Origin: Sphaerosporella brunnea
Lineage: Eukaryota; Ascomycota; Pezizomycetes; Pezizales; Pyronemataceae
DNA length: 64,000 bases
NCBI GenBank assembly: GCA_008704415.1
Contig: VXIS01000187.1
Span: forward strand, 27,794 to 91,793
Direction: 5' to 3'
A program made the translations under genes and the position numbers. Under the pieces are notes generated by a model. It saw only the letters and a list, made by a program, of their open reading frames with translations. It had not been told where the DNA came from and made no database searches. Shown here one piece after another: positions 22,270 through 32,271 of this stretch (the stretch's first letter is position 1; the number at the start of each line of letters is the position of its first letter).

Positions 22270-22870
22270 ATGGCAGCAGTAGTTACAGAAGTCAGAAATC
22301 TGGATATATCATTACGGATGATGGAGCATCCTCTCCGTGGACAGTCAAAAGCTTCCTTGGATTGGTGGGCTAGCACACAAACTTTGTACCGGGCTTTGCC
22401 GATGTCGATCGTCCACTTTATACTGCTTCGACCACCAGGTTCAAGCACTTCAGATGTACGATGGCCAATAACACGACAATTGACTGCATCAGAAAGGAAT
22501 TACGGTACGCAAGAGACTGGCGCATTGTACATGCGGAAAAGGAGCCGCTGCAGCGCCTCGACAGCGGCGATTTTGACAACCAGGACCCGTGCACACTGCG
22601 AAAATTACCCTCCCGCAAAAATGCGTGTACGGCTTACACAGCTGGGTATCTACCGGCGCCGCATGGAGGCAAATTGCCACTGATACACACAGGGGCGTTG
22701 TACCTGCCTTTGCGTCAAGCCAACAAATCAAGAACCCATGGATCGGCTCCACCAACCAACCATACCTCAAGCGGGATGGGAAACAATCGGTATCGACTTT
22801 TCGGCCCATCATCCGCCGTTATGAGAAGCAGATTACGTTCATTGCTCGGTCGCGACACTTACTCGCTGGA
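22270..22870 (+). pseudogene. Ty3/gypsy pol remnant (RT end and integrase start)
   Basis: At about 22302-22440 one frame reads SGYIITDDGASSP, then WTVKSFLGLVG, a stop, and FVPGFADVDRPLY, the end of gypsy reverse transcriptase (pattern S-F-L-G-L then F-I-P-x-F-x-x-x-x-x-P-L). At about 22740-22860 another frame reads MDRLHQPTIPQAGWETIGID, then a stop, the lead-in to gypsy integrase (W-x-x-I-G-x-D-F). The RNase H and rest of integrase are missing or unreadable. Confidence 0.6.
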
Positions 22871-23100
22871 TATCTCGGACCTCGGATTGCCGGATCATAG
22901 GTGGTGAAAGCCTACCGACGTTCCGACGGCGAGACAAGCGATGTGACATGTCATTGCTTATCATCAAGAAATTTGCGGCGTTCCCACGTGGCCAATTGCG
23001 CAGAATCCCATTGATGGCCATATGTACATGACCGCAAGACCAGCGAAGCCCGAGCGAACTGTAATCCTCCTTCCGGCATTATGTATCTCTACGCACATTC

Positions 23101-24030
23101 TCACAAGCGATCTTTGACGCGCTCACGGCTGGGGCGACCTTCGCGAGATACTGGGACAGGAACAACAAATGGCCAGTCGGCTGGGAGATCTCGTGCGCGG
23201 ACAATCCCATGCTGCAGGCGGTACGGAGTGTTTGGGCGAGTGAAAGGGGGTGCGAATGGATCAGAGCACACGTAGGCAGGGGCAGGGCGAGATGATCGCT
23301 GAGAAATCTGTGCCACTGGCTGCGGGACGGCTGCTATGGGGGCAGCGACGGGCGCCACCGTTAGTGGGGTGAGAAGCTGCCGGTTTGTGTCTCTGTCCGC
23401 GGCGAAGTCGGCCTTTCTGGGTCGTTGGGCTCTGTGCGGTGCCAGTGCGCTGTTGCTGCCAGCGAGAACGCGACGAGCAGCGTAGTTTCCCTCTCCGGCG
23501 AATCGATTGTTCGGCGGCGGAGCACTGGGCGTGGACTGGTGAATGGCTGGCCTTCGGGTGGGGCGAGAAAATGGCGGGATGAACGCGGCGGTGCGTTGGG
23601 CACGGTGGTAGCTGAGGGCACCGTCGGCAGCGGAGGCAACACGACCAGCGGCTTCTGTGGAGACGGTGCGATTGTTCGGCGGCAGAGCACTGGGCCTGGA
23701 CTGCTGAATAGCTGGCCTTAGCGTGGGGCGAGAAAATGGTGCAATGAAGGCGGCGGGCCGTCGGGCACGGTGGTAGCTGAGGGCACTGTCGGCAGCGGGG
23801 GCAACACGACCAGCGGCTTCTGTGGAGACGGTGCGATGTCCGGTCGGTGGAGGAGCATGGCTCGAGTCCTGCGGCGGAGCAGAGCGACTGGAACTGTCAG
23901 CGTGAACCGTTGAGGCCACGGCCTGGTCAGCGCCCTGTGTACATACACTGCTGCGGTCGCCGGACGACGTGGTGGCCTTGAGAGAGCAGGCCCGATAGCC
24001 ATCCGCCGGCGACTGGCAGCGGTCGATCGC
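23101..24030 (-). CDS. Pro/Ala-rich protein with 55-residue internal repeats, unknown
   Basis: The frame is open on the minus strand from about 24030 (after a TGA) to the stop at 23101. No ATG lies in the open part, so an upstream exon or a frameshift is needed; an ATG-started frame, MNNDDRIPAYQRS, lies in another register at 24063. The protein has two near-identical 55-residue units (RTVSTEAAGRVA, ALSYHRA, FSRPT, PNN) and a third degenerate one (ALAPHRAQRP). It then has a short C-terminal region with PADWPFVVPVPVSREGRPS. Low complexity, probably disordered. Because the repeat is 165 bp, other frames are also open, so the coding frame is a judgement. Confidence 0.4.
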   Translation of the reverse strand, partial: AIDRCQSPADGYRACSLKATTSSGDRSSVCTQGADQAVASTVHADSSSRSAPPQDSSHAPPPTGHRTVSTEAAGRVAPAADSALSYHRARRPAAFIAPFSRPTLRPAIQQSRPSALPPNNRTVSTEAAGRVASAADGALSYHRAQRTAAFIPPFSRPTRRPAIHQSTPSAPPPNNRFAGEGNYAARRVLAGSNSALAPHRAQRPRKADFAADRDTNRQLLTPLTVAPVAAPIAAVPQPVAQISQRSSRPAPAYVCSDPFAPPFTRPNTPYRLQHGIVRARDLPADWPFVVPVPVSREGRPSRERVKDRL

Positions 24031-24131
24031 TGATAGGCGGGGATGCGGTCATCGTTATTCATGATGTCGTTGGACTGCGGGTTAGGGAAATGCTTTGCAG
24101 GAGGGATCACGGCGCTTGTGCAACGCCGCAA

Positions 24132-26862
24132 CCCTGACCCTAGCCGTGCGACAACGGTTCATAGTTCCGACGCCTGCAGAAGTGGATATATGGAATCGTA
24201 TAATTTAGGATCTGCACACATCCGGACGAAATGGAATAAACGACGAGCAAGCGAGGGAACATGTTTTCACACGGACGGTTGATCATGGGTGTTGAGGTCA
24301 GGGGAGTAATGGTGTCTTGGTTTTCTCGCGGGGATGGCGATAGCTCGGGAGAGATGATAAATAACCGGCGCTGGCGCGCTTGTGCCTATGGTACGCTTGA
24401 TGGAGGACTTCCGTGACCCCATACACAACGTCAGAGCGCTGGTCTTACGTTAAGATGGGGCGTTTAGACGATAGCAAAGAACGGGGTTCTACCCCCTCCA
24501 TTTATGCAAAACGCAACGAAAGAATTTTCTTCATGCCGAGCTGCTCTTTCTCATGCCGAACGCCCTAGTTCCGCATATCCCACACAAAGAGCCGATTTGC
24601 CCTGTTGGCGTATACTGCTGCATTTGCATGTAAAACGACATATCTATCCTGAGTCTGGTCACTGGCAGATAGCGTTCAACAGGAAATGATTTCAACACTG
24701 AGTGTCACTCAAATTCCATGTCTGCGAGGTGTCGAAGGAGGAGTTGGTGCAGCTCCAATGGCCGCAGGGTTGAAAAGATAAATGACGATATACCCACCTC
24801 GGGGGAGGCATTCACATGCGGCTCAAGCGAGAACTATGCGAGTCAGCGAGGGAACGAGCGAACGTGTTGGTGGGGGTGGCATCGTGGTTTGGACTATGTC
24901 GGCGGCAAACCCCTGGAAGGAACGCTTTGCACGGCGCGTATCTGACATTTGGGAGTTTGCGAGGAAGGTAACGATGGGCGGTGGGCCAAACCTAACCCCA
25001 AAAGGAGCACCAGTTCACACTGCTGCGCACTCTGACTAGCGGACCCGCAGTGCCAACCTCTTGAGGATCGCTTATTGATACCAGTATGCCTGTCAGGGTG
25101 CACTATATGGTAGTTGATAAGAGTTAACCGAGAGGCCAACATGACCCAGCAAGTGACAACTTCATGCATAGTGACTCCCCCACCCCCCGCGAGCCCGGCT
25201 TCCGTATTGACTGGCGTGCAAATTCGCACAACAGCATGCGCTCTTCAAGCAGTTCAAACAACGCACATTGGACGGGTAAGGAGACGACCTTAGACCGAAC
25301 TCACGGATGGCAACCTGAATAGAAAGCTGTTCGTATCCCTCATACTACAGGAACGGAAAAAAAGCAATCCAACAAACCCGTCTGTGCCAAACAGCAAATT
25401 GGCACAAAGTGGGCCTTCATCCAAGCACCGAGGCGGTCACAGATGGCAAAAATTGTGAATTAGATATTTTTGCTACCACCATTCGGTCATTTCAAAACGG
25501 ATGGACACAGAGTCACTAGCTGAGGGTACGGCTACGTCAAATAGGGAGACAGGTCGGCGAGTCGCCGAGTCGGCGAGGAAGCGAAATCACCCGCAGTTAC
25601 CGTCGGCTGTTTTGTGAATGGCGATAGGCGCAATAGGCGCCAGTTCGTATGCTGCTTGGCATACGACATCTACCAACCCTTGCGGCGATATCTCCATCAC
25701 AGCGGCGGCCCAGTATGTCGGTAGGTAGGATTTGAACACCAGAGGCAATGTGGGATAACCTGTTGTAGCTGGCCCTTTCAGCTGGCTTCGCCAGTCAGCC
25801 ATGGAACATAGAGCCGGATGATTATCATCTAGCGCCACCATCGAACAGGCCAACTTTCCTTTCCGGGGGTTTGAAAAGCGTTGTTAACATTTAACCCTGC
25901 AACCTCGCGCATCGTCAAAAGAATGCGTGTCGTTACGGCAGTCACCAGCTGCATTACTTGCATGATTTCATTCCTCATGGTTGGTCATTGCTGGTGAATA
26001 ACGTCACCACAAAATGTTTTCATGCTACCCGTGCTTGATGAGCCTCCTGACACAGGTGATGCACCGGATCATATATTGGTCCGAGGACACCACAGTTGCA
26101 CGGCAACTCAGTCAACGTACCCGTGAAACGCGATTCTCTCCCTATCGTCACAACCGCTGGCACGCGCCGCTCTCACAGTCGTGATTGCTTGACCCGGTCT
26201 TTACCAATGGAATTGCACTTGCGGCTGGCTGCGGTTGGCCATGAGATATGGGCCGGACAGGATCAGGGAGCAGATCTGCAAACATCGTTCGCTGTCACAT
26301 ACAGACAAGAAACTTGATTACAAACAATACACAGAAACGTAATCGGGCGTGCCGATGCAGGCTTCGTAGCTGGGCTGTTGATTGCTGATCGTGCTGTGTG
26401 GATATCGCTACATTGATGCGCTGTTGAGCTGGCCAGGGTGCAGAGGGCCGGTTGCGTCTGCATTGGGCCTCTGAGGGTCGTAAGAATGTTGTTGGTTTGT
26501 TATTTGTAATTCGTGTAGAACGAGACGGTAGACGTTTAGTGTCCAACGTGTTGGTTAAAGGAAGGACAGAGGTCTATCAACACGTGAGCTTTATATCCCC
26601 ATCTGCTCGTCCGTAGTTCGCAATGCTTCTATCACCATTGCTTCAACCCTCTGAACGTTTGTGGTCTGAACCCTACATCTGAACCCTACATCATTTAGCC
26701 GTTCCCATCAAGCCCCACGTGCAAAATATGAGCCCGAATACTCCTTTGTTATGTTCAGTCCCTTCGCCTCTTGAGCTCTCTTGTTAGCCTCCTAATTGAC
26801 TGGTCGCTGGCCGTTCCTTTCATGGCACTCGTTCACCAATTTCCTTGCATCCCGTACGCTGT
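24132..26862. other. No supported gene
   Basis: Frames of up to about 110 codons without motifs (for example 24894-25229 minus, 25587-25853 minus, 26096-26317 plus). No repeat or element ends recognised, apart from a short GTCGGCGAGTCGCCGAGTCGG direct repeat near 25553. Confidence 0.4.
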
Positions 26863-27417
26863 CTAATTGGAGACAAGCTGTGTCGGCGGTGTAATTGTCC
26901 CACTCAAGAAAATATCACAGGTTCTTCTTGTTTTTGTCGGATTTGGAATGCTCCAGAATTGATCTGAGTTTGTAGACGCTGCCTCGCTCCTTCGACAGCC
27001 GGAGTGGGAAAATCGGCTCCTGAGGGCTGTGATATCAGCGCAAAGCCGTGAAACGTGAAATACAGGATTGAACAGAAAATCGGCGCCCAAATCCAACTTG
27101 ACCGCAGTGCCCAGGATCCAGGGAATCCTGTGGAGTCCTCCATACCGTTGTTGTAATTTGCTCAAGCTCATGGCAGGGTTGCTATGCGTCATATGATTCT
27201 TGAAGGCATCCAGTAGATTCCCATCTTTGAAATTGTGATCTCCTCTTCGCGCGTTGGCGTCTGCACGCTGGGTATACCAGGTCATCTTTGGCAGCCAGCA
27301 GTAGTGCCTTAATGTACTTTGTGAACGCGGAAAAAGCTCTGCCGCAGCTTCCAATCCGATGACCTTATAGTGAGTGATGAAATAAACGCGCCTGGTCATG
27401 TGGTCGATCATTGACAT
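26863..27417 (-). pseudogene. Ty3/gypsy integrase remnant with internal deletion
   Basis: The 184-codon minus frame begins SMIDHMTRRVYFITHYK, then AAAELF, as at the start of a gypsy integrase core (D-R-x-T-K-M-x-x-F-I-P). It ends with QQRYGGLHRIPWILGTAVKL, then NPVFHVSRL, the conserved post-core segment before the chromodomain (Y-x-L-x-L-P, H-P-V-F-H-V-S-x-L). The catalytic middle is missing. Probably an old deletion derivative, not a host gene, although the frame happens to be open. Confidence 0.65.
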
Positions 27418-28127
27418 GATTGCGTCGTTGTTTCTAGTAAGTTTTAGCTCTCGCCGGCAAGCGCTTTTGATACAATGAGGTCACAGGCGTCTGACTGGGT
27501 GGGAGAGCCAAATAATCACAGTTGGACGTCTAGAAGGGGTCTCGATTGCGCGGATGCTACAGCGTTCTCACAGAATGTTCTCCACTATGCTCTCTTGCTC
27601 CAATTAAAGTGTCATGCACAGAACTCTCGTGGTGGAGGTCCAGAAGGGGGGTGCCGTGTGCGTACGTGCTCAGGCTCGGGTGGCTATCTAGATCATCGCG
27701 TCCATGTCAACCAACATTGACGTCGGTGGGGTTTCAGCAGCAGCAGCATGGGATTACAGCGATCACTTTGACCAGTCCAACATCCACAACATGGTACGCA
27801 GACATCCTCAATGGGTGTAGGCCGGACTGCCTGATAGGTTGCCATGCCGTCGAGCTGCAGTTTGTCTGCCTGCGTTGTTGAGGAAGAGGCGAGGGCTATC
27901 TCGGGTGCCGCGATGGACCGTGGCCCGGACTCGCTGTGAGGCGCTCTTTCGAGTGCTGCAGGATACGATGAGAAAGCTCCTATTTTATCCAGGGACGTTG
28001 CTTTACTCGACAGTTCAACTACTTAGTGCCATCGAGTGCGACAGCAAGGGAGTGTAAAGTCTACAACCTGAATGTTTACTGGTCAATTCGTGGTTGTACG
28101 CGCGCATCATACACCTCACTGTTACTT
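27418..28127. other. No supported gene
   Basis: Frames of 72-111 codons without motif. Ends where the LINE-type 3' tail begins (28128). Confidence 0.4.
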
Positions 28128-28190
28128 CGTAGTTTTTTCGTTTTAATCATAGTGCATTCGGCCGCTTGCGGCTATGCCATACATAGAAAC

Positions 28191-29057
28191 GGCAAACCTC
28201 TATTATGTCATCGTTTTTGAAACTATACTCTAACCTGCCATCAATGTTCCACTTTTGCTCCAACATGCCGTCATTTGAAAAAAAAAAAGTAGAATAAAAA
28301 AATAAAAATAAATGAAACTGCCCCCAACAATAACGCTTCCCCCGAACGCACCTGGCAAAGCAGCGGGCAACCTGCACCGCCCACTCGCCGCCACCCTCGA
28401 CACGCACTATCAGCGGGCAATGCATCCGGCAGTCTCCACCGCCCGCCAACACGCCGCCTACCACCCCTTAAACTTGCGGCAGCTACCAGTACGTGCGGCC
28501 ACTATCAGATCAACATATTTCCGTGTGGACATGCAGTTGCCTTGATACCCAAACTTGGCGAACATCCGCATGATTTCATGTCCGACGTTTTCCTCATTAC
28601 CACCTACCGTGATACGCACCGGGCGAATCTGAGCCCAGTGGATTGCACAGAGCTGCCGTCAAGTGTAGACTGCTTTCAACCTCTCCTCAGAAAACCTCGA
28701 GGACGTCCGAAGGAACGCAGGTTGCGTAAAGCCGAACAGCGACGCCGCACTCGTGCAGCCCAAGCAGCTGAAGCAGCGCCTGACCATGCTCCGCAACGCT
28801 GTGCACAGGGGGAAGGTATTGGACATAATCGCCGCGCCTGCAAAGAAATTGTGCATGTACCTTTAGTCGGTGGTCACGGATGATGTGGCAGACTTTGCAG
28901 GGCTTAGTTCCACAGAGAATGTGAAATTTAAAACTGGAGCATTTTCGTTTTTTTTTTTTTGTTTTTTTTTTCAACCGATGGCATTTTGGAGGAAATGGGA
29001 ACATCGATGGCAGGTTGGAGTATACTTTCAAAAACGATGACATAATAGAGGTTTGCC
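28191..29057 (+). mobile_element. Mutator-like element with long TIRs
   Basis: About 95 bp at 28191-28285 (starting GGCAAACCTCTATTATG, ending in a poly-A run) is repeated in inverse at 28963-29057. Long TIRs are typical of MULEs. Inside is a decayed transposase C-terminus with a SWIM-type FPCGHAVAL motif. Possible 9-bp target duplication: ACATAGAAA (28181-28189) and TTATAGAAA (29059-29067), two mismatches. It is inserted into a LINE-type 3' UTR. Confidence 0.75.
28455..28883 (+). pseudogene. MULE transposase C-terminal remnant (SWIM, basic tail)
   Basis: Plus strand: FPCGHAVALIPKLGEHPHDF is the second half of a SWIM zinc finger (C-x-C ... C-G-H); TCGSYQYV just upstream in another frame is probably the first half. 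Then YRDTHRANLSPVD, a basic region KPRGRPKERRLRKAEQRRR, and GHNRRACKEI, which resembles the C-terminal zinc knuckle of MULE transposases with its first Cys pair degenerate. At least one frameshift; catalytic core gone. Confidence 0.7.
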
Positions 29058-29160
29058 TTTATAGAAAAGAGATACTGTGCTTCCCCTTAGGAACAGGGCC
29101 TGCGGCTCACTGAAGGAAAGAAAATCAAGGAAATCGCAAAAAGTAAGAAAGAACTGTGTT

Positions 29161-29997
29161 TCACCCCTCTTCAACCCTGCACGTCCGGAGCCCGCTGCTC
29201 CCTCTCCTTCCCATTCCCCTTCCCTTCGCCTTCTCCTCCTTGTTCTTCCTCCCCCCCGTGGCTTTGCAAGGCCAGTGCGGCTTAGTGTCAGCTTCTCCGC
29301 CCATGAAGACATTCATGCCTACACAATCGCTCCGAGCGAATTGGGCCCAGGAGGGCGCGCTACCCCCGTTTATCTCCTTCGTTGAGCGGCCCAAGAGCCA
29401 GTTCCGTTTCTTTATCTCAAGCTTCTTCCAGCCCCCTTCAGCCTCCGTTCTTCCACTGGGAGGGGAAGCAGCCTCTGAGTTGCCGGGTGCCCGTTGCGTG
29501 TCCGGGTCTGGTCGCATCGAGACCAAGGCAGTGCTTGGTCCCGCGTGTTTTGAATTGATGAGAGAGGGGGGGGCAAATCGTTCTCGCTTGTTTTGCAGGC
29601 TGCACTGTCGGGCTGGGCGGCCCGGAGCGCCTGCGTCTAGACCTCGCCGTGACCTCCGGCGGCGTGGCAGTCGTGTCACTGACGCAAGCGGGGGCGGAGG
29701 TAGGGGCGGTGTCTGCGAGGCCGTGTGCGATACAATCGGGTACCGGGAGCGTCCCACTGAGGCCCTACTGAGCTGGGTTTGAAGTGCTCTGTTTTGGATC
29801 GACAGTTCTTCGACTGTTTCCTTCAGCTCCAGTACAACTTTGACCTGATTGGCCAGACTGGCGTCGTATCCTTCCTTGACGGCGGCGAGATGCCGCCCTA
29901 AAACTTCCTCGACCGTTTGTTCAAAATCCGCGTGAGGGAGAGCAGGGAGAGGGACAGTAGGGGCAGCCGACGTGACTTGATGTGAGGCGTCCTGCAT
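29161..29997 (-). CDS. Coiled-coil, basic ORF1/Gag-like protein of a LINE-type unit
   Basis: 278 codons from the ATG at 29997 to the stop at 29161; the same frame is open upstream to 30183 but only with a TTG and through a minisatellite. Residues from about 20 to 75 (EQTVEEVLGRHLAAVKEGYD, then ELKETVEELSIQNRALQTQL) form a good coiled coil. The remainder is Pro/Arg/Ser rich and basic, including RLPRRRRSRRG and KKLEIKKRN, suited to nucleic-acid binding. It is followed by a LINE-type 3' UTR and no pol gene, so I read it as the ORF1-like product of a non-autonomous LINE derivative. Identity as ORF1 is inferred from the context. Confidence 0.5.
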   Translation of the reverse strand: MQDASHQVTSAAPTVPLPALPHADFEQTVEEVLGRHLAAVKEGYDASLANQVKVVLELKETVEELSIQNRALQTQLSRASVGRSRYPIVSHTASQTPPLPPPPLASVTRLPRRRRSRRGLDAGAPGRPARQCSLQNKRERFAPPSLINSKHAGPSTALVSMRPDPDTQRAPGNSEAASPPSGRTEAEGGWKKLEIKKRNWLLGRSTKEINGGSAPSWAQFARSDCVGMNVFMGGEADTKPHWPCKATGGRKNKEEKAKGRGMGRRGSSGLRTCRVEEG

Positions 29998-30003
29998 CTG
30001 TGT

Positions 30004-30062
30004 TGGTACATGCTGGAAATAGTGATGGCTTGTGCTGGAAATGGGCAATGAGTGATGGTTTA
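30004..30062. repeat. Minisatellite, single arm
   Basis: Two to three units of the AGTGATGGCTTGTGCTGGAA type, same family as the palindromic arrays at 12379 and 19447, here with only one orientation. It lies just upstream of the coiled-coil ORF and is read through by that frame. Confidence 0.8.
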
Positions 30063-30424
30063 TGTCTTGGCCGCGGCCAAAATGCGGGATACGGCGGGCT
30101 GGCGACTGGGAGTCGAGTCCTTGGGGCCATTTCGATGGAAAAGTGAGGCGGAAGCTGGGTTCGTGATGGTGAGTATAGACCAATCAGGGGGCACGACGTT
30201 GTCGCTTGGCGCTGTTAAGCTCGAAGCGAGTGGTGGTTAGCTTGCCTATTGGGAATGCTGGTTACGGCAGTGCCCTTCTGGTATGTACTGACAATCGATC
30301 AACAAGCTGAGCATATCGACAATAATTGCAATATGGCTTGCGCTCGTCGGCCGTGGATGTGCATAATTTTCGACTTGAAATGATGCGATCAGGTTGTGTC
30401 AAGCGGAGCGTCATAATCCAGGAT

Positions 30425-30769
30425 CTACAGCATGTGGTAAACGTACACCCGTTCCGAGCTGATGATCATATCACTATCACCCGTCAATGAACCTACCAGC
30501 GAGAGCGCAGTCTCTCCTGTGTGTAACCGGACATTTCTTATTCCATCAATTTGAGGGGATTTTAGGGGCGACAATTGCAGTGAGCTGCTCGCTAGGATTG
30601 TTTTTGATATCGCCCGCAGAGCCGCTTGCGGAGGCTTCAGTGTGTCAGGCAAGCTGACCCCGCATGACATCTGGTTGATACCTGGCGGTGGTCTGGCGTT
30701 TCTCACAAGCATGGTATCTTTTGAGTCAACATCCCACGGATCAGGCAGCTGAGGCAAAGAAGCACTCAT
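30425..30769 (-). CDS. Small unknown protein
   Basis: 114 codons with a true ATG at 30769 (starts MSASLPQLPDPWDVDSKDTM). Pro/Ser rich at the start, then alternating hydrophobic and Ser/Thr residues. No domain, signal peptide or membrane segment seen. No neighbour suggests a role. It may be a chance frame. Confidence 0.25.
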   Translation of the reverse strand: MSASLPQLPDPWDVDSKDTMLVRNARPPPGINQMSCGVSLPDTLKPPQAALRAISKTILASSSLQLSPLKSPQIDGIRNVRLHTGETALSLVGSLTGDSDMIISSERVYVYHML

Positions 30770-31540
30770 GATGTAGATGAACCACCAATCAATGAGGCCG
30801 GCCTCTTGACCAAGTTATTGACCTGCCAACGGGGTCGGAATGGTGCCAAAGCAGTGGGCGTCTACGTCAGCTTGGCTCCCGTCTGGTAATTGCAGGCTTA
30901 CGCTATGGCTGGGGGAACCTTCGGGCGTCCCCAGATAGCTAGTTGACGAACAATATCCGCAAAGGAATGTGGTGCACTGATCCAGGCCAAGCGATTGGGG
31001 CCGACATACAATTCACCGGCGGTGAGGCACCGCGGCATTGCTTTGCCCGTGTCCCCTTGCAAACAGTGACCACACCCCAATCGCTTTTGTGGCAGTGTGG
31101 GAACCGGACTTTGCATCACTTCCGTAGCCTTCAGGTTCGGGGCAAAACCCGAGACGTGGTATTTCCGATTGCGGGCAGTGTCTGCAAAGAGTGGCATGGG
31201 GAGTGGGCAAAAAGTAGTAGCTCATCAACGGAGATGAACCTTGTACAATCGAATCATTGCAAACGCCGAATGCGTGAGCCAGTTGCAGATCAGAAGGGCA
31301 ATAAATGGGGCTTGGGTGCCGCAGCCTCAACAACGCTACTGAGCTCGTCATTCATGACTCTGTTCTAATCTAAACCAACTCAACACACTCCACCAAAGCA
31401 TCAATATCGGCGTCGGGTGTGAGAGTAGTGCCATATGTTCTATCTTGAGACGCAAACAGTCCAGCAGCCGCCAGGACCGCGAGCCAGCCAACTAGTTGGT
31501 TTACCCGCCGGCCCAGCCAACACCAAGCCTACATCGGGAG
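30770..31540. other. No supported gene
   Basis: Overlapping frames of 99-141 codons on both strands (30898-31368) without recognised motif. Confidence 0.35.
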
Positions 31541-31556
31541 GAACACGGTGGCCTAA

Positions 31557-31844
31557 GACGCAGAGCTCGTCGGCATCGCGGCAGGCCTTGACATTGCGCT
31601 CTCCAGCGCTATGGTCCAGGATAACACTACTAGGTACGTCCGTATCTTCAGTGACGCATAGGCTGCACTCAACCCGTTTCAGCATGACACGCCCCTGCCG
31701 GGCAGCACCTGTTGCTGCAGATCGCGCGTGCAGAAGCTGCACTGAAAACCCAAGGGGGGGAGGTGGACATTCGATGGGTCAAAAGTACTGGGCAACGAGC
31801 TAGCCGACCAGCTTGCCAAAGAAGCAGCAGAAAATGTTCGCTAA
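31557..31844 (+). pseudogene. LINE RNase H-domain fragment
   Basis: Plus strand: DAELVGIAAGLDIALSSAMV, then VRIFSDA, a TAG, and AALNP, matching the D-A-E-L-x-G-I ... D-x-x-A-A-L pattern of LINE RNase H. About 100 bp on, RWVKSTG then (after one frameshift) NELADQLAKEAAENVR, the G-N-E-x-A-D-x-x-A-K-x-A-A motif. The first catalytic Asp segment is not readable. Same family type as the pol at 43206-44837 but in the opposite orientation. Confidence 0.7.
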
Positions 31845-32052
31845 AAGTGTCTAGTTGAACAGAGCAAAGCGTAGGAAGGGTCACTGACGCCAAGCATCAA
31901 GACCGAATGACCTGGCCGAACAAGCACCGACGGCGGAAAGTTTACTACATTAAACGCGATGAGCCAAACTATATCGCCTACAGGCAGAAGAAACTGGTGC
32001 CTTCTAGCTTTTTGCAAAACAAAACCGGACGGCTATCCTTGACTGGGTGCCT

Positions 32053-32271
32053 CAATTGGAAAAGGATTTTGGGTGGAGACTGTGGGTCTGGATTTCTTGG
32101 TCTCGATTCCGTTGTTTTCCGTTGTTTTCCGTTTACGTGTTTCGTAGTTTGATAGTCGGGCTTTTCCTGTTGTTTTGCCCACGCGGCACTGTATATCACG
32201 ATCCGACGCTCGCCCTCTAGCTCCGAGTGAGAAACAAGCTTTATCTCTTCCGTCAACCTGGTCATCCCACA
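32053..32271 (+). mobile_element. Solo Copia LTR
   Basis: Matches the LTR at 62568-62763 along its length: TTGGAAAAG, then GTGTGGGT/GTGTGGGTC, the TTGATTCCGTTG...CCGTTTTCCG block, GTAGTTTGATAGT, TTTTCCTGTTGTTTTGCCCA and CTTTATCTC. Nothing Copia-like adjoins it, so it is a solo or fragment LTR. No clear target duplication seen. Confidence 0.7.

Larger units (their letters stand above)
28128..29160 (-). mobile_element. LINE-type 3' UTR split by a Mutator-like element
   Basis: On the minus strand the sequence after the coiled-coil ORF (stop at 29161) is a 3' UTR: 29160-29058, then the MULE, then 28190-28128 ending in GCCGCAAGCGGC (stem-loop) and CACTATGATTAAAACG plus A-rich tail. The two halves join into the same order seen in the LINE end at 10640-10830 (stem-loop, TATA-like stretch, CCTTAGG block, GGAAATCGCA block). 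Confidence 0.6.

Noticed and set aside
25587..25853. 88-codon minus ORF with a tRNA-like GGTGTTCAAATCC inside
   Set aside because: No cloverleaf partner sequence could be placed.
29156..29782. 208-codon plus ORF
   Set aside because: Antisense to the coiled-coil ORF, and Phe/Pro/Ser rich without motif.
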